Source: Lachnospiraceae bacterium (GTDB lineage Bacteria > Bacillota > Clostridia > Lachnospirales > Lachnospiraceae). From it: a DNA stretch of 47,521 bases. Position 1 is the first letter of the stretch. Each line of letters begins with the position of its first letter. Positions 34,637 to 43,118 of this stretch are shown in pieces. The notes under the pieces were generated by a model. It was given only the letters and a program-made list of their open reading frames with translations, did no database searches and was not told where the DNA came from. Both the position numbers and the translations under genes were made by a program. Location of the stretch: NCBI GenBank assembly GCA_028692395.1, contig JAQUXP010000030.1, positions 1 to 47,521 of the forward strand, given 5' to 3'.

Positions 34637-35629
34637 ATGGCTGAAAATAGTAAAGTAAAAACAATCGGCGTCCTGACCAGCGGTGGTGATGCACCGGGAA
34701 TGAATGCAGCAATTCGTGCGGCAGTAAGACGTGGTCTTTCAAAGGGTGTTCAGATGAAGGGCATCCTGAAAGGATATGACGGACTGATCAACGAAGAAAT
34801 TATTGACATGACAGCCAGAGACGTCTCCGATACAATTGAGCGTGGTGGTACAATCCTGTATACAGCGCGCTGCGCAGAGATGCGTACAGAGGAAGGACAG
34901 AAAAGAGCTGCAGAGACCTGTCGTAAGCATGGTATTGACGGACTGGTTGTTATCGGCGGTGACGGATCCTTTGCCGGAGCTCAGAAGCTTGCCAACCTTG
35001 GTATCAATGCAGTAGGTGTACCAGGAACCATCGACCTTGATATCGGATGTACAGAGTATACCATCGGTTTTGATACCGCTGTAAATACCGCTATGGAAGC
35101 TATCGACAAAGTGCGTGATACATCCACTTCTCATGAGCGCTGCAGTATTATCGAGGTTATGGGAAGAAATGCCGGATATATTGCACTGTGGTGTGGTATT
35201 GCCAATGGCGCAGAGGATATTCTGCTTCCTGAAAAATATGATTACGATGAGCAGAAGATCATCGAGAATATTATCGAGAACCGACGCAAAGGCAAAAAGC
35301 ATCATATCATCATCAATGCAGAGGGTATCGGACATTCTACCAGTATGGCAAGACGTATCGAGGCTGCAACGGGTATGGAGACACGTGCCACAATTCTGGG
35401 ACATATGCAGCGTGGCGGAAGCCCAACCTGTAAGGATCGTGTATATGCGTCCATCATGGGTGCTTATGCAGTAGATCTGCTGATTGCAGGAAAGACGAAG
35501 AGAGTTGTCGGTTATCAGAATGGTGAATATGTTGATTTTGATATCAATGAAGCACTTTCCATGACAAAGACAATTCCGGAATATCAGTATGAAATCGCAA
35601 GATCACTTTCTTATAATTATAGTAAGTAA
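34637..35629 (+). CDS. pfkA: ATP-dependent 6-phosphofructokinase
   Basis: ATG 34637 follows GGAGGAG by about 8 bases, giving 330 residues. GVLTSGGDAPGMN is the ATP-binding loop, GGDGSFAGA (near 104) has the Gly that indicates ATP rather than pyrophosphate use, and TIDLDI carries the catalytic Asp region normally written TIDND. Here the usual Asn-Asp is Leu-Asp, a mild divergence. It makes fructose 1,6-bisphosphate in glycolysis. A strong terminator follows. Confidence 0.95.
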   Translation: MAENSKVKTIGVLTSGGDAPGMNAAIRAAVRRGLSKGVQMKGILKGYDGLINEEIIDMTARDVSDTIERGGTILYTARCAEMRTEEGQKRAAETCRKHGIDGLVVIGGDGSFAGAQKLANLGINAVGVPGTIDLDIGCTEYTIGFDTAVNTAMEAIDKVRDTSTSHERCSIIEVMGRNAGYIALWCGIANGAEDILLPEKYDYDEQKIIENIIENRRKGKKHHIIINAEGIGHSTSMARRIEAATGMETRATILGHMQRGGSPTCKDRVYASIMGAYAVDLLIAGKTKRVVGYQNGEYVDFDINEALSMTKTIPEYQYEIARSLSYNYSK

Positions 35630-35668
35630 TCAGTGGTTGCTGTTAGACGGAATAAGATTAGATGACAG

Positions 35669-35702
35669 AAAAAAGGGGCTGCGTTCACAGCCCCTTTTTT
35701 CT
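35669..35702 (+). terminator. Strong terminator after pfkA
   Basis: AAAAAAGGGGCTG pairs with CAGCCCCTTTTTT around a GCGTTCA-type loop and ends in a T-run. Confidence 0.92.
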
Positions 35703-35723
35703 ACAGGCAGATAGGAGAAACAG

Positions 35724-36500
35724 ATGATTACCAGCAGCGCAAACGCCCAGGTAAAGGAAGTTATACAATTAAGTAAAAAGGCAAAGGAACGACATAGACA
35801 GCAGCTTTTTATTGTAGAGGGGCATAAGATGTTTCTGGAAGCACCGAAAAGCCGGATCCGGAAGATCTTTGTGACGGAAGCTTACGAAAAAGAGCATCCA
35901 AAGGAGTTGAGCGATCTCAGATATGAGGTAGTAGAGGAACGAGTATTTGCCCAGATGTCGGACACACAGACACCTCAGGGTGTCCTGTGTCTGATTCAGA
36001 TGCAGGAGTATTCCATGGAGGAACTTCTTGGGGGAAGCTGTCCGCTGCTTCTGGTACTTGAGGATCTGCAGGACCCGGGCAACGTGGGCACGATCCTTCG
36101 AACCGCAGAGGGTGCCGGGGTATCCGGCATTCTCCTGAGCAGGAATTGTGTGGATCTTTTTAATCCAAAGACCATACGCTCTACCATGGGATCTATCTAC
36201 CGCATGCCATTTCGCTATGTCGATTCTCTGAAAGAGAGTCTGTCAATGCTGAGGGAACGAAACATTCACACGTATGCGGCCCATCTGGAGGGTGCGCATG
36301 CCTACGATCAGGAAGATTACAGGACGGGAAGTGCATTTCTCATCGGAAACGAAGGAAATGGATTAAGTCAGGAGATTTCGGCTCTGGCAGATACCTGGAT
36401 CAGGATTCCCATGTGTGGACAGGTAGAGTCACTGAATGCGGCAATTGCGGCATCCCTGCTTGGCTATGAGGCATTTCGCCAAAGGCGAGATAACAAATAG
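35724..36500 (+). CDS. TrmH/SpoU-family RNA 2'-O-methyltransferase
   Basis: The protein has 258 residues. The N-terminal ~95 residues are the RNA-binding SpoU_sub_bind-like domain (FIVEGHKMFLEA). The SPOUT catalytic part contains DPGNVGTILRTAEGAG, FLIGNEGNGLS and IPMCGQVESLNAAIAAS, which are motifs 1-3 of the trefoil-knot methylases. It uses SAM to methylate a ribose in rRNA or tRNA; the target is not predictable. Start ATG 35724 has AGGAGA ahead. Confidence 0.94.
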   Translation: MITSSANAQVKEVIQLSKKAKERHRQQLFIVEGHKMFLEAPKSRIRKIFVTEAYEKEHPKELSDLRYEVVEERVFAQMSDTQTPQGVLCLIQMQEYSMEELLGGSCPLLLVLEDLQDPGNVGTILRTAEGAGVSGILLSRNCVDLFNPKTIRSTMGSIYRMPFRYVDSLKESLSMLRERNIHTYAAHLEGAHAYDQEDYRTGSAFLIGNEGNGLSQEISALADTWIRIPMCGQVESLNAAIAASLLGYEAFRQRRDNK

Positions 36501-36504
36501 AAAC

Positions 36505-36533
36505 TCGACATTTTATATAACTTGGGGTACAAT
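36505..36533 (+). promoter_or_regulatory. Promoter upstream of the deacetylase-like gene
   Basis: TCGACA (36505-36510), 17 bp spacer, TACAAT (36528-36533). Confidence 0.6.
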
Positions 36534-36549
36534 AAAGGACAGGTATGTA

Positions 36550-36576
36550 ATTGTTCACAGCTTGAACAGTTTTTTC
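36550..36576 (+). terminator. Hairpin with T-run in the leader of the deacetylase-like gene
   Basis: TGTTCA (36552-36557) pairs with TGAACA (36563-36568), followed by GTTTTTTC. It lies only 17 bases after the -10 box of the promoter above and before the gene, so it could act as a leader attenuator; the stem is short. Confidence 0.45.
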
Positions 36577-36610
36577 AAAAATAAAGTATACGAAATTTAT
36601 GGGAGGTATC

Positions 36611-38122
36611 ATGGAGGAAAAAAGACGTCCATCAAATGGAAATCAAATGAATGCTGCGAAGAGAAAAGCAGCCAGACGTAAGCGAAAACAGAGGCTGTTG
36701 ATTATCAAATCGGTCATTCTTGTTTTGCTTTTATGTGTGCTGGGGGTAGGCATATTTGCTATCGCAGGAGGATTTAATAAGAAGAAACCGCAAAATTCGG
36801 GTGGAACCATCACAGCAGATAATTCCAGCTCTACATCTGGTACCAGCGCAAGCTCTGTGACTGTACAGCCACAGGATGCCAAGACTGTTAAGATGGCGGA
36901 AGCGCAGACTCTGGCGGTTCAGTATGATTATGACGGAGCAATGGCAAAGCTTGGTGAGATAGAGAATGCAGATCAGGATGCAGATGTTATCACAAAGATG
37001 GCAGAGTATCAGGCGGCGAAGAGTTCCCTGGTAGCCTGGGATCCTGTGAAGGTTACCCATGTATTCTATCATTCTCTGGTAGTAGATCCGGCAAAGGGAT
37101 TTTCTCTTACGGGGGATGATGGCTGGGATAACGCTACTAAGGGCTGGTGTCAGTGGATGACTACCGTGGAAGAATTCAACCGTATCAATGACCAGATGTA
37201 TGCCAATGGTTATGTACTGGTAGCTCTTTCTGATCTTTACACAGAAACTACGGATGAGAATGGTACCGTTCATATCACTACCAATCAGATTATGCTGCCG
37301 GAAGGCAAGAAACCATTTGTTCTTTCTCTGGATGATCTTTGCTATTATCACAGCTATAATGGCCGTGGTACTGCCACCAGGATGATTGTTGGAGATGACG
37401 GAAAGCCAACCTGTGAATATGTGGACGAGAACGGTCAGACCCAGGTGGGTGCTTATGACTGTGTTCCGCTGCTGGATCAGTTTATCGAGACCCATCCGGA
37501 TTTCTCTTATAAGGGTGCCAAGGGAACGATAGCGCTCACCGGATATAATGGAATTCTGGGCTATCGTACCGATGGTGTTTACCAGACCAGAAATCCAGAA
37601 GATCTTGACAGAGATCAGTCAGAATGGCTGGCGGCAAATCCGAATTTTAACTATGATAATGACGTAGCTGAGGCTAAGAAGGTTGCTGAGGCCATAAAGG
37701 CAGACGGATGGACCTTTGCAAGTCATACCTGGGGCCATATCAAGATTGGTGACGCATCCATGGAAAGTCTGCAGTCCGATACGCAGAAGTGGCTGACCTA
37801 TGTTGAACCGCTGGTTGGGGATACTGATGTTATCATCTTTGCTCATGGTCAGGATCTTGCAAACTGGAACGAAGATTACGCTTCTACAGCAAAATTTCAG
37901 TATCTGAAGAGCCAGGGCTTCAATGTTTACTGTAATGTAGATTCCTCTCAATATTATGTAGAGTCAGGAGATCTTTATTTCCGCATGGGACGCCGTAATC
38001 TGGATGGCTATCGTATGTATCACAGTAAATTTGATAATGACGGAAAGATTGCAGATCTCTTCGATGTAAATGCAGTCTGGGATGACAGACGTCCAACGGA
38101 TGCCAGTCTTTACACAATATAA
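36611..38122 (+). CDS. Membrane-anchored polysaccharide deacetylase-like protein
   Basis: ATG 36611 follows GGGAGGT, giving 503 residues. A very basic cytoplasmic start (AAKRKAARRKRKQRLL) leads to one membrane helix (about 35-55), then a Ser/Thr-rich linker. The NodB-like domain covers about 150-503: D241/D242 in LSLDDLCYY and the HTWGH pair (H372, H376) match the metal ligands of family 4 esterases. It probably acts on cell wall or surface glycans outside the cell. The region around the usual TFDDG motif is atypical, so activity is likely but not certain. Confidence 0.85.
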   Translation: MEEKRRPSNGNQMNAAKRKAARRKRKQRLLIIKSVILVLLLCVLGVGIFAIAGGFNKKKPQNSGGTITADNSSSTSGTSASSVTVQPQDAKTVKMAEAQTLAVQYDYDGAMAKLGEIENADQDADVITKMAEYQAAKSSLVAWDPVKVTHVFYHSLVVDPAKGFSLTGDDGWDNATKGWCQWMTTVEEFNRINDQMYANGYVLVALSDLYTETTDENGTVHITTNQIMLPEGKKPFVLSLDDLCYYHSYNGRGTATRMIVGDDGKPTCEYVDENGQTQVGAYDCVPLLDQFIETHPDFSYKGAKGTIALTGYNGILGYRTDGVYQTRNPEDLDRDQSEWLAANPNFNYDNDVAEAKKVAEAIKADGWTFASHTWGHIKIGDASMESLQSDTQKWLTYVEPLVGDTDVIIFAHGQDLANWNEDYASTAKFQYLKSQGFNVYCNVDSSQYYVESGDLYFRMGRRNLDGYRMYHSKFDNDGKIADLFDVNAVWDDRRPTDASLYTI

Positions 38123-38201
38123 GGAAGGCAAGAGAAAAACCTCTGCATTCTGAGAAAAAAGCTTCGACAAAAGCTCGTCTTCTTTGACAAAAAAGAACAG
38201 C

Positions 38202-38249
38202 ACAGCAGGTCAAACCGGAAGGAAATACCGGGGACCTGCTGTTTTTTTG
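38202..38249 (+). terminator. Terminator after the deacetylase-like gene
   Basis: ACAGCAGGTC (38202-38211) pairs with GACCTGCTGT (38233-38242), with inner CCGG/CCGG pairing, followed by seven T. Confidence 0.9.
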
Positions 38250-38273
38250 TCCATTTTTGTCAAAAACTTCTTG

Positions 38274-38302
38274 TTGACAAAAAATATTAACAATGATAGA
38301 AT
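38274..38302 (+). promoter_or_regulatory. Promoter of the SH3-hydrolase gene
   Basis: TTGACA (38274-38279), 17 bp spacer, TAGAAT (38297-38302); it lies 54 bases before the start. Confidence 0.8.
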
Positions 38303-38356
38303 CAATCCGTAACAAATCGTAACAGAATTGTAATAAATAAAAAACAGGAGGTAAGT

Positions 38357-39190
38357 ATGAGAGTAGATAAGAGAGGTGTAGTAACCGCAATAGGAGCTGC
38401 GCTGACACTAACCGCAATCATGGCTTCACCGGTATTTGCTGAGACAGCTTCAGCAGCGACTACAGAAGAGAATTTTTTAAATACAGAAAACTGGAAGAAT
38501 CTGGCGGCAGCCAATGTTCAGAGCTATGCAAATATTCGTCAGGGTGCAGGCACAGATACGGAAAAGGTGGGAGTTCTTCTTCCCGGACATGAAGTGGAGG
38601 TACTTTCCAATGACGGAAGCTGGAGCCACGTACAGTCTGGGGATGTAGAGGGCTATGTAAGGGATGATCTTCTGGTATTTGGAGAAGAGGCAAGAGTGCA
38701 TTATATAAATGTATGCGGTGAGACAGCAGGATACGTGGCACTGACCGTGGAACAGTATCAGGAGCTTCTCGCCCAGGAAGAAGCAAGGCAGCAGGAAGAA
38801 GCCCAGCAGAGGGCGGAAAGCCAGCAGGAAGCGGTTCAGGAAACCATGCAGTCTGCGGGATCCGGGGAGCTGGATCTTCTGGCGGCAATCATCCAGTGCG
38901 AGGCCGGCGGTGAGAGCCGAACCGGAAAGGTTGCCGTAGGTGCGGTAATTATGAACCGTGTGAACAGTGGATCATTTCCAAACAGTATCTCAGAGGTGGT
39001 TTATGAGAGCGGACAGTTTTCACCGGTGACAAATGGTGCACTGTCCTCGGTACAGGCCAGCGGGGCAAGAAGTGACTGCTACGAAGCAGCGCAGGCGGCT
39101 TTGGCAGGTGAGAATCCGGTAGGCAGCTGTCTTTACTTTAACAGCGGATCCGGACAGGGAACACAGATTGGCAATCAGCATTTTTATTAA
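38357..39190 (+). CDS. Secreted SH3-SleB cell wall hydrolase
   Basis: The protein has 277 residues. A signal peptide (about 1-32, ending near VFAETA) precedes an SH3b domain (about 50-115, with QSYANIRQGAGTDTEKVGVL). A Gln/Glu-rich coiled-coil linker covers about 130-165. The C-terminal ~110 residues are the SleB/Hydrolase_2 domain, with the catalytic Glu in IIQCEAGGES and the AVGAVIMNRVNSGSFP segment. It should cut peptidoglycan as a lytic transglycosylase-type muramidase. Start has AGGAGGT. It has its own promoter and a downstream palindromic terminator. Confidence 0.93.
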   Translation: MRVDKRGVVTAIGAALTLTAIMASPVFAETASAATTEENFLNTENWKNLAAANVQSYANIRQGAGTDTEKVGVLLPGHEVEVLSNDGSWSHVQSGDVEGYVRDDLLVFGEEARVHYINVCGETAGYVALTVEQYQELLAQEEARQQEEAQQRAESQQEAVQETMQSAGSGELDLLAAIIQCEAGGESRTGKVAVGAVIMNRVNSGSFPNSISEVVYESGQFSPVTNGALSSVQASGARSDCYEAAQAALAGENPVGSCLYFNSGSGQGTQIGNQHFY

Positions 39191-39202
39191 ATAAAACATA
39201 GG

Positions 39203-39260
39203 GACGGTTCCCCAGAATCCGAAACTGAGCAAGGTCAGTTTCGCATCCTGGGGAACCGTC
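39203..39260. terminator. Nested palindrome, bidirectional terminator-like element
   Basis: GACGGTTCCCCAG (39203-39215) is perfectly inverted at 39248-39260, and GAAACTGA/TCAGTTTC forms an inner 8-bp perfect stem. No long T-run follows on the plus strand. The GGGACGGTTCC motif recurs as a dispersed sequence in clostridia. Confidence 0.7.
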
Positions 39261-39272
39261 TTACTGTTTACT

Positions 39273-39315
39273 CTTCTTTCACTTTCTTACGGACTGTGCA
39301 GTAAATGCTCAGTCC
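39273..39315 (-). repeat. Dispersed ~48-bp hairpin repeat, copy C
   Basis: On the minus strand it reads GGACTGAGCATTTACTGCAC then AGTCCGTAAGAAAGTG, nearly identical to copy A at 22554. Confidence 0.75.
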
Positions 39316-39477
39316 TTTGTGAACAGTAATGGAACCGTCTTTCCATGCCCACTTTTTCTTGTCTTTTGATGGTGAATATAGTATTATGTGTATATATAGC
39401 ACACTTTGGGCTGTACTTGTCAGAAAACTCTGTGAGTACAGGAATATAAAAAGTGATTTGCTTGAAAGGAGGAAACC

Positions 39478-39942
39478 ATGGACTTTATCAGTGTTAACAA
39501 ACCGATTATCTGGTTGATTATCCTTGTGGTACTTCTACTGATTGAGATTTTGACACTTGGTCTTACGACAATCTGGTTTGCAGGTGGTGCGGTGGCAGCA
39601 TTTATTACGGCTCTGCTGGGTGCCGGCCTTCCGGTACAGATTATCGTGTTTCTTGTGGTTTCAGTACTGCTGTTGCTGTTTACCAGACCTCTGGCGGTAC
39701 GCTATCTGAACCGAAAGACAACGGCGACGAACGTGGACAGTCTGATAGGAGCGGATGCAGTTGTTACAGAAGAGATACACAATCTGCTTGGAAAAGGGCA
39801 GATTACGATTCATGGCGCTGCATGGACAGCGAGAGCATCCCGGGAGGGAGACATTATCCCAAGGGATACGGTGGTACGTGTAGTGAAGATAGACGGTGTG
39901 AAGGCAATTGTTGAGAAAGTGAATACCAGCACAGAAAAATAA
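39478..39942 (+). CDS. NfeD-family membrane protein
   Basis: The protein has 154 residues. Two to three membrane segments (about 8-28, 31-50 and 52-68) precede an OB-fold domain at about 85-150, the NfeDI layout of short NfeD proteins. These work with SPFH proteins in membrane domains. Start ATG 39478 follows AAAGGAGGAAACC. The SPFH gene follows after 12 bp, forming the classic NfeD-SPFH pair. Confidence 0.9.
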   Translation: MDFISVNKPIIWLIILVVLLLIEILTLGLTTIWFAGGAVAAFITALLGAGLPVQIIVFLVVSVLLLLFTRPLAVRYLNRKTTATNVDSLIGADAVVTEEIHNLLGKGQITIHGAAWTARASREGDIIPRDTVVRVVKIDGVKAIVEKVNTSTEK

Positions 39943-39954
39943 GGGGGAACTATT

Positions 39955-40881
39955 ATGGCAGGATTAATTTTATTGGGTATTGTGATTGTTCTGGCGCTTT
40001 TGATTGTTGCGTCAAGTATTAAGATTGTGCCGCAGGCGCAGGCATATGTTATCGAGACACTGGGTGCTTATCAGGGAACCTGGGGCACCGGCCTTCATTT
40101 TAAGATTCCGTTTTTCCAGAGAGTGGCAAAGCGTGTAAACTTAAAAGAGCAGGTGGTGGACTTCCCGCCGCAGCCGGTAATCACCAAAGATAACGTTACG
40201 ATGAGAATTGATACCGTCGTATTTTTCCAGATTACGGATCCGAAGCTCTTCGCTTATGGAGTCGAGAATCCAATTATGGCAATCGAGAACCTGACAGCTA
40301 CTACACTGCGTAACATCATCGGTGATATGGAGCTGGATGAAACACTGACCTCCCGTGAGATCATCAACACAAAGATGCGTGCTGCCCTGGATATAGCAAC
40401 AGATCCCTGGGGTATCAAAGTAAACCGTGTTGAGCTGAAGAATATCATGCCGCCGGCTGCTATTCAGGAGGCGATGGAAAAACAGATGAAGGCAGAGCGT
40501 GAGAGACGTGAGTCTATCCTGATTGCAGAAGGTGAGAAACGTTCTACTGTCCTTGTTGCAGAAGGAAAGAAGGAATCTGCAATCCTGGATGCAGAGGCAG
40601 AAAAGCAGGCAGCGATCCTGAGAGCGGAAGCTGAGAAGGAAAAGAGAATCCGTGAGGCAGAAGGTCAGGCAGAGGCTATCATCAAGGTTCAGCAGGCGAA
40701 TGCAGACGGTATCCGTATGCTGAAGGAAGCAGGAGCAGACGAGGCAGTACTGACACTGAAGAGTCTGGAGGCTCTTGGAAAGATGGCAGACGGACAGGCA
40801 ACAAAGATTGTTGTTCCATCTAATCTGCAGGGGCTGGCAAGTCTGGCAACCACTCTGAAGGAAGTAGTAACCGACAGATAA
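39955..40881 (+). CDS. SPFH/stomatin-family protein
   Basis: The protein has 308 residues. A membrane segment at about 3-23 precedes the SPFH domain (about 25-190, including VPQAQAYVIETLGAY and TTLRNIIGDMELDE). A long Ala/Glu coiled coil follows, with repeated EGEKRSTVLVAEGKKESAIL-type units (about 180-245). It forms oligomers on the membrane and scaffolds protein quality control with NfeD. Its start overlaps nothing; a dispersed repeat lies just after its stop. Confidence 0.93.
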   Translation: MAGLILLGIVIVLALLIVASSIKIVPQAQAYVIETLGAYQGTWGTGLHFKIPFFQRVAKRVNLKEQVVDFPPQPVITKDNVTMRIDTVVFFQITDPKLFAYGVENPIMAIENLTATTLRNIIGDMELDETLTSREIINTKMRAALDIATDPWGIKVNRVELKNIMPPAAIQEAMEKQMKAERERRESILIAEGEKRSTVLVAEGKKESAILDAEAEKQAAILRAEAEKEKRIREAEGQAEAIIKVQQANADGIRMLKEAGADEAVLTLKSLEALGKMADGQATKIVVPSNLQGLASLATTLKEVVTDR

Positions 40882-40888
40882 CGATTGG

Positions 40889-40935
40889 GGTCTGTGCATG
40901 TACTGCACAGACCGTAAGAAAGTGATACAAGAATG
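40889..40935 (+). repeat. Dispersed ~48-bp hairpin repeat, copy B
   Basis: GGTCTGTGCA (40889-40898) is perfectly inverted as TGCACAGACC (40904-40913) around TGTAC, then CGTAAGAAAGTGATACAAGA. Located between the SPFH gene and argF. Confidence 0.8.
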
Positions 40936-40967
40936 AGAAAATAAAAGATTTTTGCAGGAGGCAGAAG

Positions 40968-41957
40968 ATGAATTTACGAGGACGCAGTTTTTTGACATTG
41001 AAGGATTTTACACCGGAGGAGATTACCGGTCTGCTGGATCTTTCTGCGCAACTGAAGGAGAAGAAAAAGAAGAATATTCCGGTGGATACACTGCGTGGTC
41101 GCAATGTTGCTCTGATATTTGAAAAAACCAGCACCAGAACCCGTTGTGCATTCGAAGTAGCTGCACATGATCTGGGCATGGGAACTACCTATCTGGATCC
41201 CACAGGATCTCAGATAGGAAAAAAAGAGAGTATCGAGGATACCGCCCGGGTTCTGGGAAGAATGTATGACGGTATTGAGTATCGCGGATTTGGACAGGAA
41301 ATCGTAGAGGATCTCGCAAAGCATGCAGGAGTTCCGGTGTGGAACGGCCTGACCAATGAGTATCATCCTACCCAGATGCTGGCAGATATGCTGACAGTAC
41401 GTGAAAACTTTGGAGAATTAAAAGGTCTGAAGTTTGTCTATATGGGAGATGCCCGTTATAATATGGGGAATTCCCTGATGATCGTATGCGCAAAGCTTGG
41501 GTTACATTTTGTTGCCTGCGCACCGGAAAAGTATTTCCCAAATCAGGAGCTTGTTGCTCAGTGTGAAGAGTGGGCTGAGGAGAGCGGCGGAACAATTACC
41601 CTGACAGAAAATGTTGTGGCAGCCACCTCCCAGGCAGATGTTATTTACACCGATGTATGGGTTTCTATGGGTGAGCCGGATGCAGTATGGGAAGAGCGTA
41701 TCAAAGATCTGACTCCATATAAAGTAACAAAAGAGGTTATGGAAAATGCAAAGCCGGAGGCGATTTTCCTGCATTGTCTGCCTTCCTTCCACGATCAGAA
41801 GACGAAGATTGGCAAAGAGATGAAGGAACGTTACGGAGTTTCTGACATGGAGGTTACAGATGAGGTTTTCGAATCTCCCCAGTCTAAAGTGTTTGATGAA
41901 GCCGAAAACCGTATGCATACCATCAAGGCAGTGATGGCGGCAACCTTAGGAGCATAA
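40968..41957 (+). CDS. argF: Ornithine carbamoyltransferase
   Basis: The protein has 329 residues. STRTR (55-59) binds carbamoyl phosphate, [11 protein letters not shown] is the second substrate loop, and [10 protein letters not shown] (near 266-275) carries the catalytic Cys. It makes citrulline from ornithine, or runs in reverse as a catabolic ArcB. No other arginine gene is adjacent, so direction cannot be told. Start ATG 40968 has GCAGGAGG upstream. birA follows after 22 bp. Confidence 0.96.
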   Translation: MNLRGRSFLTLKDFTPEEITGLLDLSAQLKEKKKKNIPVDTLRGRNVALIFEKTSTRTRCAFEVAAHDLGMGTTYLDPTGSQIGKKESIEDTARVLGRMYDGIEYRGFGQEIVEDLAKHAGVPVWNGLTNEYHPTQMLADMLTVRENFGELKGLKFVYMGDARYNMGNSLMIVCAKLGLHFVACAPEKYFPNQELVAQCEEWAEESGGTITLTENVVAATSQADVIYTDVWVSMGEPDAVWEERIKDLTPYKVTKEVMENAKPEAIFLHCLPSFHDQKTKIGKEMKERYGVSDMEVTDEVFESPQSKVFDEAENRMHTIKAVMAATLGA

Positions 41958-41979
41958 TACGAAGGAACCGGGATAAAAC

Positions 41980-42732
41980 ATGAAGATAACAATACACTTT
42001 CAGCCAGAAGTTGGTTCTACCAATGACTGGGCGAAGGATCTGGCAGCAGCCGGAGCACCGGAAGGTACTCTGGCTGTTGCTGATACACAGACAGCCGGAA
42101 AAGGGCGAAGAGGGCGCAGCTGGAAGACAGCAGAAGGTACGTCCATCGCAATGTCCCTTGTGCTCAGACCACAGATTCAGCCTGAGCATGCATCGATGCT
42201 GACTCTGGTCATGGGATTATCGGTAGCTCAGGGTATCCGTGCCGCTACGGGACTGAAGACAGCTATTAAGTGGCCCAATGATGTGGTGGCAAACGGCAGG
42301 AAGCTTTGTGGGATCCTGACGGAGATGAGTTCTGATCTCACAGGAATTCGGTATGTGGTGATCGGAACAGGGATTAATGTGAATACACCGGGCTTTCCGG
42401 AAGAAATCAGAGAAGTTGCTACTTCTATCTATCTGGAATTGGGACAGAAGCAGGAAAAAGAAAAAGTGATGATGGCGGTGCTTGAGGCATTTACACAGAA
42501 TTATGCGCTTTTTTTGAAAACAGAGGATCTGCAGGAATTGCAGGCAGATTATGATGCGCTTTTGATTAATCGGGGGAGACAGGTGCGGGTATTGGATCCA
42601 AAAGAGCCATTTACAGGGATTGCCCGTGGAATTACCAGCACAGGAGAACTGCTGGTTAAAAAGGAAGACGGTAGTGTTACGGAGGTCTACGCAGGGGAAG
42701 TATCCGTGCGGGGGATCCTTAACTATACCTGA
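41980..42732 (+). CDS. birA: Biotin--[acetyl-CoA-carboxylase] ligase (class I, no HTH)
   Basis: The protein has 250 residues. GSTNDWAKDLA and GKGRRGRSWKT form the biotinyl-AMP loop, and KWPNDVV carries the catalytic Lys. The C-terminal SH3-like domain spans about 205-250. It lacks the N-terminal winged helix of E. coli BirA, so it does not repress biotin genes. It attaches biotin to carboxylase subunits. It follows argF closely and precedes a small unknown gene. Confidence 0.94.
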   Translation: MKITIHFQPEVGSTNDWAKDLAAAGAPEGTLAVADTQTAGKGRRGRSWKTAEGTSIAMSLVLRPQIQPEHASMLTLVMGLSVAQGIRAATGLKTAIKWPNDVVANGRKLCGILTEMSSDLTGIRYVVIGTGINVNTPGFPEEIREVATSIYLELGQKQEKEKVMMAVLEAFTQNYALFLKTEDLQELQADYDALLINRGRQVRVLDPKEPFTGIARGITSTGELLVKKEDGSVTEVYAGEVSVRGILNYT

Positions 42733-42766
42733 GTTTCAAACGTTTCATGTGATGAGAGGAGAAATT

Positions 42767-43102
42767 ATGTATTCGGATCAGGTTGTGTTGTGTGCGTCTA
42801 ATGCATACGAGCAGAAGTATTATTTTAATCAGGATTTTCATGCACTTCCCCAGTCAATACAGGATGAATTGCACATTATGTGCGTAAAATATACCGTAGA
42901 GATCAGTGGCATCTTTACGCTTTTCTTTGATGAAGATGGAAATCTGGAGATGACAACGGAGGCGGCGGAGTCGGATGCCATGTATGATGAGATTGGCGGA
43001 GCACTTCGAATTAAGGAGATTCAGCAGGAAAAACGGGAGCTGTTTGAGGCGCTGGAGCTTTTTTATAAGATATTTATGCTGGGCGAGGATGTCCCGGAAT
43101 GA
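42767..43102 (+). CDS. Small DUF6145-like protein
   Basis: The protein has 111 residues, with start ATG 42767 behind GAGAGGAG. It is acidic, with a mixed strand-helix pattern: FYFNQDF-like segment, HIMCVKYTVEISGIFTLFFD strand pair, and a C-terminal helix IKEIQQEKRELFEALELFYK. It resembles the small DUF6145 family of Lachnospiraceae, function unknown. Location between birA and dusB suggests a housekeeping operon. Confidence 0.7.
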   Translation: MYSDQVVLCASNAYEQKYYFNQDFHALPQSIQDELHIMCVKYTVEISGIFTLFFDEDGNLEMTTEAAESDAMYDEIGGALRIKEIQQEKRELFEALELFYKIFMLGEDVPE

Positions 43103-43118
43103 CCATAAGGAGATGACG

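Noticed and set aside
39329-39517. Small plus-strand frame before the NfeD gene
   Set aside because: It overlaps the NfeD start in another frame, has no ribosome site and spans repeat-rich intergenic DNA.
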